From Coraliomargarita algicola (GTDB taxonomy: Bacteria; Verrucomicrobiota; Verrucomicrobiia; Opitutales; Coraliomargaritaceae): 64,000 nucleotides of DNA. The stretch spans positions 2,108,001 to 2,172,000 of the forward strand of contig NZ_CP138858.1 in NCBI RefSeq assembly GCF_033878955.1. Direction: 5' to 3'. A program made the position numbers and the translations under genes. The notes beneath the pieces are model-generated. The model was not told where the DNA came from and did no database searches. It saw only the letters and a program-made list of their open reading frames with translations. Below, in pieces: positions 1 through 8,016 of this stretch. How positions within the stretch are numbered: the first letter of the stretch is position 1; every line of letters begins with the position of its first letter.

Positions 1-453
1 GTATTCGGCGCGCTGACTCAAAATTTGATCCAGCATCTTAGAAACTTCCTCGTCGGTCGCTTCAGTTGGAGTATTAGTCACCTTCAGCCCCTCGTAGGCA
101 GGCACTTCAAATTCAGGAACCACATCTACAGTGAAAGTGACGACGGCGTCTTGGCCAGCCGAGATCTCTCCCTCATTGAGTTCAACGATAGTAAATACCT
201 CAAAATCGGCCCCCGCGACACCTTCTTGGTGCGCTTGAGAGACGACACGCTGTTTGAGCTCCTGCTTAAGATCCTTGGCGAAGCGCATGCGCACCATATT
301 CTCAGGAGCTTTACCCGGACGGAAACCCGGGATTTTGGCTTGACGCTGAAAGTCCTTAATAAGTTTCGCCTCGAGCTCAGACACTTCCTCAGAAGTGACT
401 GTCACGGCGATAGTTTTGCGAGTTGCGTTGATGTCTTGAACGTCGGTTTTCAC
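1..453 (-). CDS. tig: Trigger factor, N-terminal part (cut by window edge)
   Basis: Ribosome-bound chaperone and peptidyl-prolyl isomerase that receives nascent chains. The minus strand reads 151 codons without a stop to the window edge. The ribosome-binding segment is recognisable around residues 38-50, with the signature GFRPGKAP that contacts the ribosome, preceded by a typical start of the family (VQDINATRKTIAVTV). The PPIase and C-terminal domains lie outside the window. The start is GTG at 453; no in-frame ATG is available just upstream, and residue 1 then fits the family length. A good promoter lies 62-90 bp upstream (515-543). Confidence 0.93.
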   Translation of the reverse strand, partial: MKTDVQDINATRKTIAVTVTSEEVSELEAKLIKDFQRQAKIPGFRPGKAPENMVRMRFAKDLKQELKQRVVSQAHQEGVAGADFEVFTIVELNEGEISAGQDAVVTFTVDVVPEFEVPAYEGLKVTNTPTEATDEEVSKMLDQILSQRAEY

Positions 454-514
454 GGTGTGTATGTGTGTTGAATGAGGTGGGCGAGAAAGGACGCCGCACT
501 GGAAAAAGCGGGCG

Positions 515-543
515 ATTAGAGGGGAAAGGCATTTTACGGTCAA
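515..543 (-). promoter_or_regulatory. Sigma70-type promoter for tig
   Basis: On the minus strand a -35 box TTGACC (538-543) and a -10 box TCTAAT (515-520) are separated by exactly 17 bp. Each box matches consensus at five of six positions. It points at the GTG start of tig at 453. No experimental support; called from the sequence pattern only. Confidence 0.6.
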
Positions 544-687
544 TGCCTATATTGCAATCGAAGCAAGCCTAAGCACATTTAATTGAGCCGAAACCAGACA
601 AGTATCACCTCAGCGGCTCCAGCTAGTGACTTCGCAACACATTTGAGCGACCACGGAGAGCCCCTTGTCCCAATCGCCAGGCAGAGC

Positions 688-1014
688 TTACTTAGAACGA
701 GAAGGAGCGACCGCCGCATAAAGCAGCACCAGCAAATTGACCCCGGGGACAAGCATCAATAGCGACCAATACGCGGGTTTATCCATATCACGCAGACGCT
801 TCAGCAGCTGCATCAGCCCTGCCAAAGAGCAAAACAAGGCAATCACAATACCAACAAATGGCCCCAAAGGGCTATAGTTGCCATGGTGCCATTCATTAAA
901 ATAATCCAAGGCAAGCTTCGTGACTGCCAGCGTCAAAAGGACGAGCAGAGCGACGCGCACGATAAAAACAAAACGACCAATACGGCCTTCGGAGCTAATA
1001 AAAGTATCTTTCAT
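688..1014 (-). CDS. DUF805 family membrane protein
   Basis: Small inner-membrane protein of 108 residues. It starts with the GRIGR motif typical of DUF805 (residues 11-15) and carries the family signature around RLRDMDKPAYW (about 73-83) between hydrophobic segments; I see roughly three membrane spans. The function of the family is unknown. It stands alone between tig and a divergent transporter gene and ends in a short basic tail. ATG start at 1014; length is normal for the family. Confidence 0.8.
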   Translation of the reverse strand: MKDTFISSEGRIGRFVFIVRVALLVLLTLAVTKLALDYFNEWHHGNYSPLGPFVGIVIALFCSLAGLMQLLKRLRDMDKPAYWSLLMLVPGVNLLVLLYAAVAPSRSK

Positions 1015-1195
1015 AGTAGAGAGTAGCAGAAATAATGAAGCGATGTTTACGATAAAAAGCAGGATCGCAATAAAAACCTACCACGCATTGCACAGCGCAG
1101 TATTTTAATCTTATAAGAGCGGGTGCAGCGTCAATTCGCTTAATTCTGAGGAATGAACATGACGCAAGGAACGCACTCAAACACCGCACTCAACT

Positions 1196-2098
1196 ATGTC
1201 TTGGATCGCACTCAGTATCTGCTCCGCCCTACTACTAGGTCTTTACGACCTGGCTAAGAAACACGCGCTCCGCGATAACGCAGTGCTGCCCGTGCTCTTT
1301 TTCGGAATCGTAACTAGCGCGCTGGTATGGCTCCCCTTCGTGCTATGGTCGCAGCTCTCTCCGGAGAGTTTCCCCTCCGCACAATTCCAAGTCACCCCTC
1401 TCGCCACACATCAGCACGTGCTGCTATTCCTAAAATCCTCACTCGTGGCGGGCTCCTGGATATTCGGCTACTTCGCCCTCAAAAACCTACCACTTTCGAT
1501 CGCAGGGCCAATACGCGCCACCGGGCCTCTATGGACGATTCTACTTGCAGTCTTTTTAATGAGCGAGAGCCCCAGCCCGCGGCAATGGCTCGGTATCAGC
1601 ATCGTGCTGGCCGCGTTTTACGCATTCTCTTTTATCGGCAAACTCGAGGGCATCCACTTCACCCGCGACAAATGGGTCGGCTATATGATCGCCGCGACGC
1701 TCATCGGCGCCTGCAGCGCCATCTACGATAAATTCCTGCTACAAACGGCGCTGATCGAACCGGCCACGGTACAAGCTTGGTTCTCAATCTACCTCGTCGT
1801 GGTCATGGCCCCCTTCTACCTGCTATGGCGACGAGGTGCCTGGCCGCGCGGAAAGTTCGAATGGCGTTGGTCGATTCCACTGATCGGCCTATTACTGCTC
1901 TCGGCAGATTTTCTATATTTTACAGCCATCGCCCAAGAGGACGCCCTGATCGCCGTCATCTCCCCCATCCGGCGCAGCGCGGTCATCGTCACATTCCTGG
2001 GCGGCATACTGATTCATAAAGAACTCAACTTTAGACCCAAAGCGATCTGCATCGTTTTCCTACTACTAGGCATCGTGCTAATGAAGCTCGGTAGTTAG
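1196..2098 (+). CDS. EamA/DMT superfamily transporter
   Basis: Integral membrane protein of 300 residues with about ten hydrophobic segments arranged as two EamA repeats (roughly residues 2-130 and 160-298). A typical conserved stretch is seen at the end of the first repeat (GPIRATGPLWTILLAVFLMSE is the region around residues 105-125), with the equivalent segment (PIRRSAVIVTFLGG) in repeat two. Members export or import small metabolites; the substrate cannot be told from sequence. It is monocistronic, divergent from the DUF805 gene and convergent with a glycosyltransferase. Confidence 0.85.
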   Translation: MSWIALSICSALLLGLYDLAKKHALRDNAVLPVLFFGIVTSALVWLPFVLWSQLSPESFPSAQFQVTPLATHQHVLLFLKSSLVAGSWIFGYFALKNLPLSIAGPIRATGPLWTILLAVFLMSESPSPRQWLGISIVLAAFYAFSFIGKLEGIHFTRDKWVGYMIAATLIGACSAIYDKFLLQTALIEPATVQAWFSIYLVVVMAPFYLLWRRGAWPRGKFEWRWSIPLIGLLLLSADFLYFTAIAQEDALIAVISPIRRSAVIVTFLGGILIHKELNFRPKAICIVFLLLGIVLMKLGS

Positions 2099-2114
2099 GT
2101 TGGAAGACACACAG

Positions 2115-3149
2115 TCAAAGCTCCTCCGTATAACTAAACTCCTGCGATACAATGTGCCCGGGGCGTGCCTTCACTTCAGCAAACACGCGGCCCACATATT
2201 CCCCCAGCACACCGATGGACAGTATCTGAACGCCGCCGAGAAAACAGACCGCGACCGAAAGCGTCGCCCATCCCGGCACATCTGAACCAAAAAAGAGCGT
2301 GCGCCCGGCAATCATCAATGCGTAACAAATCGACAGCATTGAGATCACCACCCCTACGCCCGTCCAGACCCGCAGCGGCCAATCGGAAAATGAGGTCAAG
2401 CCCGTCAAGGCCAGATCGAATAAGCGCTTAAAATTAAATTTGGAAGTCCCGCTTTGGCGCTGATCGATTACAATCGGCACCGCCTGCGACTTAAACCCAA
2501 CCCAACTATATAGTCCTTTCATAAAACGATTACGTTCCGGCAGCGAAAGAATGGCTTCCACCACCTTACGATCCATCAATCGAAAATCGCGCGCATCTGC
2601 TGGGATTGAAACCGAAGTGCTCTTTCTCAGTAACCAGTAAAATGCATTGGCCCCCTTGCGTTTAAAGTAAGACTCGTCCTCACGATGCGCACGCACGCCA
2701 TAAACCATCTCAATGCCGGCATCCCAATGCTCTAAAAACTCCTTCAGATAGGAGACGGGCTCCTGCAGGTCGGCATCGATCATAATACACGCGTCCCCCC
2801 GCGCCGCCCGCATGCCAGCCGTCATCGCATTTTCTTTGCCGAAATTTCGCGAGAGACAAATCACCCGCACCGGGAATCGCCCAATCGTTGTTCTGGCTTC
2901 GGCCACCGTCGAGTCGCTGCTACCGTCGTCTACAATGATAATCTCAAAATCGCGACGCAGTTGAATCATTTCCTCTGCGATGGCAGTAATCGTCGCAACG
3001 ATATTGCCCGCTTCATTATAGGCGGGCACCACACAAGACACCTGCGGACACTCGCGCAGAAATTGCCGCGCGAGAAACGACGAATCTAGCTCACGCGAGC
3101 CATGACGATTCAGTGACTGCGCATTCATCTGGAGCGGGTTACAGTTCAT
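2115..3149 (-). CDS. GT2 polyprenyl-phosphate sugar synthase (DPM1/ArnC/GtrB-like)
   Basis: Membrane-anchored family 2 glycosyltransferase that probably loads a sugar on polyprenyl phosphate. Visible motifs: VVPAYNEAGN at the nucleotide-binding start, IIVDDGSSDST, the catalytic DADLQEP motif, and the KGLYSWVGF stretch typical of this subgroup. Two C-terminal membrane segments follow (about residues 250-275 and 285-310). The open frame extends to a TTG at 3200, overlapping the upstream gene by 62 nt; ATG starts at 3161, 3149 or 3128 are more likely. I chose 3149 (11-nt overlap), but 3128, ten bases past the upstream stop, is equally possible. It pairs with the GT39 gene upstream. Confidence 0.87.
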   Translation of the reverse strand: MNCNPLQMNAQSLNRHGSRELDSSFLARQFLRECPQVSCVVPAYNEAGNIVATITAIAEEMIQLRRDFEIIIVDDGSSDSTVAEARTTIGRFPVRVICLSRNFGKENAMTAGMRAARGDACIMIDADLQEPVSYLKEFLEHWDAGIEMVYGVRAHREDESYFKRKGANAFYWLLRKSTSVSIPADARDFRLMDRKVVEAILSLPERNRFMKGLYSWVGFKSQAVPIVIDQRQSGTSKFNFKRLFDLALTGLTSFSDWPLRVWTGVGVVISMLSICYALMIAGRTLFFGSDVPGWATLSVAVCFLGGVQILSIGVLGEYVGRVFAEVKARPGHIVSQEFSYTEEL

Positions 3150-4617
3150 AATAAAGAGCATCTTTTGCGTAAATACCTTGAAGCTTAAATTTCGTATCAA
3201 AATCTGCCGGCAACTGATCCATACGACTCTTGCGGATCACGAGAAAGTCCCGGGCATCATTATGCAAAATCGTTTCGATACCATCGATACTCTCGATCGT
3301 ATGCACCTGCCCTTCGGCGTAAAACTCGGCCGAGTAATAGCGCTTATCTAAATAGTAAATCTGCCCACCACTCGTGCCGCGCATTTGATTGATGTCTTCT
3401 ATCAAATACTTCTGCGACTTCTTCACCACAGATGCACCTCCTACGTAGACAGCGCCACAAACCAATGCAAACAGACACACCGCCACACTGACCGTTGCGA
3501 CATAAAACCTGGCCACACCGGGTTTTGGCACTTGCACCCCCTCGCCCGCAAATCGCCACAGATCGATCACCAAAAAGCAGGCCGCTGGCAGTCCGGTAAT
3601 CACATAAGTGGCGATGATATTCGTCGCCAAAGTAAAGAATAGCATCGGAGAAAGCGCCCAGCAAAGCAGGTAAAGCGACCATCCATCTGCTTCGATCACT
3701 AGCCCACGATACACGCGGCGGCCCCAGCGCAGCGGAGCCAAAAAGAAGAAACTCCAAGGCAATACCGCAGCCAACCAAAACACCCAAATCGTGCCACGAG
3801 TCTCCGCGTGCCCATGCCCATAAAGGTCGCCCGTCCAACCGCTATCCAAGAAACGATGCCAATGCTCCCCGAGAATAAAATACTCGATAAAGCCCGGCGT
3901 CTTAATCTCCGCTCCGACATACCATGGCAGAAAGATACAGGCGCTCAGCAAGCTCCCTTCAATCCAAGGCAATTGACGCCACGTATCCCGCCAACGATTC
4001 TTCAACAACACCCACATACCAATGGGAATACCAGTCAGCACCACTGCGACCGGCCCTTTTGCCAGCATCCCGATGCCCAAACCAACAAAGAACAGATAGC
4101 TCCAAAGCCGGGCATGCTTATGCCCTGTCACCGCAACATAAAAGCCCGCCATACTAAGAAAGACACCCGAGGCCATCACAAGATCGGTCATTACAGTAGC
4201 ACTTGCTAAATAAAAAAGTGCCGTGCTCGACAGTATCACAATACCCGCCAGTGCATAATCACGCCCTTTATAAGAACGCGCCCAGGCATAGAGCATCCAA
4301 ACCGTCGCGATCGCCGTGAGAAAAATAAAAATGCGCGCGCCAAATTGCCCCACTCCAAACAACTTCATACCAAGCGCGGACACCCAGGTATGCAGCGGTG
4401 GCTTCCCCCAGAAAGGCACCCCGTAGTCAAACTGCGGAGTCATCCAATCCCCAGTCTCGACCATCTTGCGGGCGATCTCGGCATAACGGGCTTCCGTCGT
4501 ATCGGTAAATGGGATCTCGAAGAGCATCACAAGCCGAAGAATTCCCGCCAGTGCGAGAAATCCCCATAGCCAGCGACGTTGTAGCTGAGTCAATGTAATA
4601 TGCGTCAATTTATCCAT
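3139..4617 (-). CDS. GT39 family (ArnT/PMT-like) lipid-linked glycosyltransferase
   Basis: Polytopic inner-membrane glycosyltransferase of 492 residues, with about 11-12 hydrophobic segments and a soluble C-terminal domain (from about residue 385). The family's catalytic loop is seen early: TDTTEARYAEIA with Asp39 and Glu42. The next loop has GVPFWGKPPLHTW. ArnT-type enzymes transfer a sugar from polyprenyl phosphate to lipid A or another acceptor on the periplasmic face. The GT2 gene directly downstream would supply the donor. The sugar and acceptor cannot be inferred. A sensor kinase gene ends 68 bp upstream on the same strand. Confidence 0.85.
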   Translation of the reverse strand: MDKLTHITLTQLQRRWLWGFLALAGILRLVMLFEIPFTDTTEARYAEIARKMVETGDWMTPQFDYGVPFWGKPPLHTWVSALGMKLFGVGQFGARIFIFLTAIATVWMLYAWARSYKGRDYALAGIVILSSTALFYLASATVMTDLVMASGVFLSMAGFYVAVTGHKHARLWSYLFFVGLGIGMLAKGPVAVVLTGIPIGMWVLLKNRWRDTWRQLPWIEGSLLSACIFLPWYVGAEIKTPGFIEYFILGEHWHRFLDSGWTGDLYGHGHAETRGTIWVFWLAAVLPWSFFFLAPLRWGRRVYRGLVIEADGWSLYLLCWALSPMLFFTLATNIIATYVITGLPAACFLVIDLWRFAGEGVQVPKPGVARFYVATVSVAVCLFALVCGAVYVGGASVVKKSQKYLIEDINQMRGTSGGQIYYLDKRYYSAEFYAEGQVHTIESIDGIETILHNDARDFLVIRKSRMDQLPADFDTKFKLQGIYAKDALYYEL

Positions 4618-4625
4618 ACCGATCC

Positions 4626-4649
4626 AATGACTCTCAGAGGAAAGTCATT
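4626..4649 (-). other. Small hairpin between the sensor kinase and GT39 genes
   Basis: Inverted repeat AATGACT / AGTCATT (7-bp arms, 10-nt loop) in the 67-bp gap between the two minus-strand genes. It has no T tract, so it is not a convincing terminator; it could be a weak attenuator or nothing. Confidence 0.25.
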
Positions 4650-4684
4650 AATCAGCGCATCATAGCGTTTCCCAGATGATAGGA

Positions 4685-6133
4685 TTATGAGAACATCTCA
4701 TTTTTCTCAGAAAAATGTATTTTCACCGAAAAAACCGATGCCTCACTAAAGCGGACGTCCAATTCAACATGTAGTAATTTCGCGATCTCTTGCGCCAAAG
4801 CGAGCCCGATACCCGAATGCCCCCCCTCCACACTCCGCGCCGCATCACTGCGATAAAAAGGCTCAAAGATATGCGCGAGCTCCGAGCGTTCGAAGCTACG
4901 GCATACATTCGAAATCACCACGCAGATCCCCGCGTCCACAGACTGCACAAGCACCTTGACCACAGAGCCTGTATCCGAATGTGCCACCGCATTGCCGATC
5001 AAATTGTTCATCAATATTCCGACCAATGTCTCATCCGATGCCACCACACAGCTCTGCGCCGGGATCTCTGTCTCCAACACCAGACCGCGACTCGCAATGC
5101 GTTCCTGCAAAATCGCCAAGCGTGTTTCGACCACCAAGGAAATATCCACTGGGCCCCGCTCGACCGCTTCCGATTTATTGTTCAGGCGCGAAAACCACAT
5201 GAGCCGATGAATCAAATCCCCCATTTGCCGGACAATGCCCTGCGCACATTCAATCCGCTGCCGATAATCCTCCGCCTCACGTTTTTCTGCCAAAGCTTGC
5301 TCCAAGGTCGCCTCAACACCAGCCAGCGGCGTACGCAACTCATGCGCGACGTTGGCTGAGAATTTTCGCTCACGCTCACGCACCCGTCCAATTCTGCCAA
5401 AGAGCTCCTGATAACGCGCCACCAATCCCCGCAGTTCGGCTGGCAAATCTTGTGGCACCGCCAACTCTGCCTTCGGATCATTCACATCAGTCTGCATGAT
5501 CACTCGCTCTAAACGCTCTAGCGGGCGAATCGAGCGGGCAATGATCTGACGAATCGTCACAAAGCTGACAAAAAGGGAAAAGGCCAAGCCCAACAACAAA
5601 GTCCCGATCAATCGACGCAGTGCATTTTCCGCGGCCTCCACATCGAGGGCAATCGCCATATAGTGAGGCTGCGCCTTTGTGGCTTCGCTGCGAGCCACTT
5701 CTTCGTCCTGCCCATCCCACTCGACTACAGGAAAAACTTGCCGCCCGATCACACGCCCGTGATGCCCTCCGGGCAACAATACGTTCGTATACTGAGCACT
5801 CTCTGAGCCAAAAAAATGCGGTAAATCCGTGCCCTGCAGCGCTGGCGAGCGAGTTGCCTCCCCCGTCACTTCATTCCACACTTGTATGTAAGTGCTGCCG
5901 ATACGCGCAGTGTCGTTCTCAATATCATGCAGCCACTCGTGATAAATGGAGCCATCGACCAGCTCCAATTCCAGCTGCTGTAGCGCCAAGGTCGATTCCA
6001 GGTTCTGATCAATCTCCTGATACAAGGTCGAACGCGCGGTCACAAAGATCACATACGATCCCAACGCGAGGATTAGCGTCACCATCAAACCGATCCAAAA
6101 CACCAGTCGACTGCGTATAGAGACGAATTTCAT
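4685..6133 (-). CDS. Two-component sensor histidine kinase
   Basis: Membrane histidine kinase of 482 residues. A first membrane helix (about 10-32) and a second (about 176-193) flank a periplasmic sensor loop of about 140 residues. A HAMP-like linker (about 195-255) follows, then the HisKA motif NVAHELRTPLAG with phospho-acceptor His264. The HATPase domain (about 360-475) contains the N box (NLIGNAVAHS) and a G-box (GGHSGIGLAL). The ATG at 6133 overlaps the response regulator stop by 4 nt (ATGA), so the two are translationally coupled. The signal is unknown. Confidence 0.93.
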   Translation of the reverse strand: MKFVSIRSRLVFWIGLMVTLILALGSYVIFVTARSTLYQEIDQNLESTLALQQLELELVDGSIYHEWLHDIENDTARIGSTYIQVWNEVTGEATRSPALQGTDLPHFFGSESAQYTNVLLPGGHHGRVIGRQVFPVVEWDGQDEEVARSEATKAQPHYMAIALDVEAAENALRRLIGTLLLGLAFSLFVSFVTIRQIIARSIRPLERLERVIMQTDVNDPKAELAVPQDLPAELRGLVARYQELFGRIGRVRERERKFSANVAHELRTPLAGVEATLEQALAEKREAEDYRQRIECAQGIVRQMGDLIHRLMWFSRLNNKSEAVERGPVDISLVVETRLAILQERIASRGLVLETEIPAQSCVVASDETLVGILMNNLIGNAVAHSDTGSVVKVLVQSVDAGICVVISNVCRSFERSELAHIFEPFYRSDAARSVEGGHSGIGLALAQEIAKLLHVELDVRFSEASVFSVKIHFSEKNEMFS

Positions 6134-6807
6134 ACCGTTTGATACTCCAGTAAATACCCCTGCCCACGGCGTGTCTGAATGTATGTCGCACCCGTCCCCG
6201 TGCCGAGCTTCTTCCTCAAATAGCCGATATAGACATCGACCGCATTACTCGAAGCATCTTCGTAATAATTATAAACATGATCCCAGATCTCTTGGCGCGA
6301 AACGACCTCGCCCTCCCGTAACGCAAGGTATTCGAGCAAACTGTCCTCTTGGGCCGTCAACTTGAGTTCGGCACCAGCGCGCTCCACCCGCTTCGCGGAT
6401 AGATCGATACTTAAATCACCCACCAGCAAGCGCGATGCCCGCTTATCGTATGCCTTTCGCGTTTGCGCCCGCACCCGCGCCAACAGCTCTTTCAAGGCAA
6501 AGGGCTTCACGAGGTAATCGTCGGCCCCCGCATCCAAACCTTCGATGCGATGATCCACCGAGTCACGCGCACTAATAATAATCATCGGCACACCCTTGCC
6601 CTCAGCTCGAATCGTTTCCAAAATCTCCAAGCCATTCATCTTAGGCAACATAATGTCTAAGACGATCGTATCGTAATCGTGATTCTGCGCATACCACAAG
6701 CCCTCCTCCCCCTCCACAGAGGCATCCACCGCATAGCCTGCGGACTCTAAGGATTCAACCATCGCTGTGCGCAACGGCGAGTAGTCTTCAATCACCAGAA
6801 TTCTCAT
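6130..6807 (-). CDS. OmpR/PhoB family response regulator
   Basis: DNA-binding response regulator of 225 residues. The receiver domain (1-115) has the acidic pair E7/D8, phospho-acceptor Asp51 (in IVLDIMLPKMNG), and the conserved Lys101 (LVKPF). The winged-helix effector domain (about 125-222) has the usual pattern, including LTAQEDSLLEYLALREGEVVSR around 149-170 and a C-terminal TRRGQGYLLE. It is coupled by 4-nt overlaps to queG upstream and to its kinase downstream. Target genes are unknown; the GT39/GT2 pair downstream is a plausible candidate. Confidence 0.95.
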   Translation of the reverse strand: MRILVIEDYSPLRTAMVESLESAGYAVDASVEGEEGLWYAQNHDYDTIVLDIMLPKMNGLEILETIRAEGKGVPMIIISARDSVDHRIEGLDAGADDYLVKPFALKELLARVRAQTRKAYDKRASRLLVGDLSIDLSAKRVERAGAELKLTAQEDSLLEYLALREGEVVSRQEIWDHVYNYYEDASSNAVDVYIGYLRKKLGTGTGATYIQTRRGQGYLLEYQTV

Positions 6808-7826
6808 ACGCGTCCCTCAATTTTTTCAATCGCCCATTGCGCATGTTCGGCCACCATCGGATCCCCCGCGTCGACGGCCGCGTTGAGTGCTGGCAAGTCG
6901 GCAGCGGTGCCCACATTGCCCAGCACCACGCAAATATTACGTTTAAAGCGGTGCACTTTGAGCCGGCGCAGCGGGGAGCCCTGCATCCGCTCCGAAAACG
7001 TCGCCTCATCCCAAGCCAGCATCTCGGCCAAGCCAGGCAGTTCGCGGGGCGCAAACTTCGGCTCCACCGTCGGCACTGCCCACTTATTCCAGGGGCACAC
7101 GTCGAGACACTCATCGCAGCCGTACAACCGGTCGCCAATGGCCTCACGATACTGCAGCGGAATCGCCCCATCGTGCTCGATCGTCAGATAAGAAATACAT
7201 TTGGACGCATCCAACTGGTAAGGCGCCGTGATCGCTTGCGTCGGGCAGGCGTCCAGACAACGCGTGCAACTGCCACAGCGGTCTTTTTGTTTTTCGCCAG
7301 TCGGCAGCTCCAATGTCGTGACGATATTGGCGAGAAAATTCCAGGTCCCCCGCTTCGGCTCGATCAGGATCGTGCTTTTTCCCTGCCAGCCCAAGCCTGC
7401 GGACTCCGCGATCGGTTTTTCCAACAACGGCCCGGTATCCACGTAAGGTCGCTGCTCGCCACCATATTCCTCACGCAGAATACGGCACAGTCGCTTCAAA
7501 CGGCGCAGCATAAAATTATGATAATCGTCGCCCAAAGCATACTTAGCCACCCGGTAGCCACGTGTCGGATCCGGCTGATAATAATTAAGCGCCAGTGAGA
7601 TGATCGATCTTGCCTCACGCTCAGGAATTAAGCGGTCCGGGTGCAATCGCCGATCATTATTACGCTCCATCCACGTCATCGTGCCGTGCTTCCCATCCGC
7701 GATCCACTGAGTATAGTAATCGCGCCGGAGCTCTAGCGGAACCGCAGTCACCCCCATGGAATGAAAACCTAAAGTCTGAGATTCCGCCTGAAGACGTGTA
7801 AAAATTGTAAAATTTGGCTGCACCAC
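6804..7826 (-). CDS. queG: Epoxyqueuosine reductase QueG
   Basis: Cobalamin- and [4Fe-4S]-dependent enzyme for the last step of queuosine synthesis in tRNA. The proposed catalytic Asp130 lies in YVDTGPLLEK. One ferredoxin-like cluster motif is C184-x2-C187-x2-C190-x3-C194; further ligands are Cys210 and C237-x2-C240-x3-C244 (CDECLDVCPWN). A HEAT-like C-terminal tail (about 285-340) is present. Length 340 is normal. It is the first gene of a coupled set with a two-component system; that arrangement is unusual for a tRNA modification gene and probably reflects shared transcription only. Confidence 0.94.
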   Translation of the reverse strand: MVQPNFTIFTRLQAESQTLGFHSMGVTAVPLELRRDYYTQWIADGKHGTMTWMERNNDRRLHPDRLIPEREARSIISLALNYYQPDPTRGYRVAKYALGDDYHNFMLRRLKRLCRILREEYGGEQRPYVDTGPLLEKPIAESAGLGWQGKSTILIEPKRGTWNFLANIVTTLELPTGEKQKDRCGSCTRCLDACPTQAITAPYQLDASKCISYLTIEHDGAIPLQYREAIGDRLYGCDECLDVCPWNKWAVPTVEPKFAPRELPGLAEMLAWDEATFSERMQGSPLRRLKVHRFKRNICVVLGNVGTAADLPALNAAVDAGDPMVAEHAQWAIEKIEGRV

Positions 7827-8016
7827 GTCCCATAATATGTAAGCCTAGCTTGTAGAGTCCAGCCATCTGAAGCAGATAATAACAATGCCAACAGCAGCTG
7901 GCTGCAAAGTCACAACCAGAGATGAATTGACAGTTTTTTGACCTCGGATATCTGCCCTGTATTCAATATCTTCATAAACTAACCTAACCTACCTTATTAT
8001 AAAAAGCACAGATTCC
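7827..8016. other. Divergent intergenic region queG / hybrid kinase
   Basis: 190 bp that must hold promoters for both divergent genes. Two TTGAC-type boxes (TTGACA at 7927-7932 and TTGACC at 7938-7943) face the hybrid kinase, but neither is followed by a good -10 box at 16-18 bp; the better partner for the second is the AT-rich TATTCAAT near 7960. No confident promoter call. Confidence 0.3.

Noticed and set aside
25..471. 148-codon plus-strand frame at the left edge
   Set aside because: The minus strand in the same place is trigger factor with canonical motifs.
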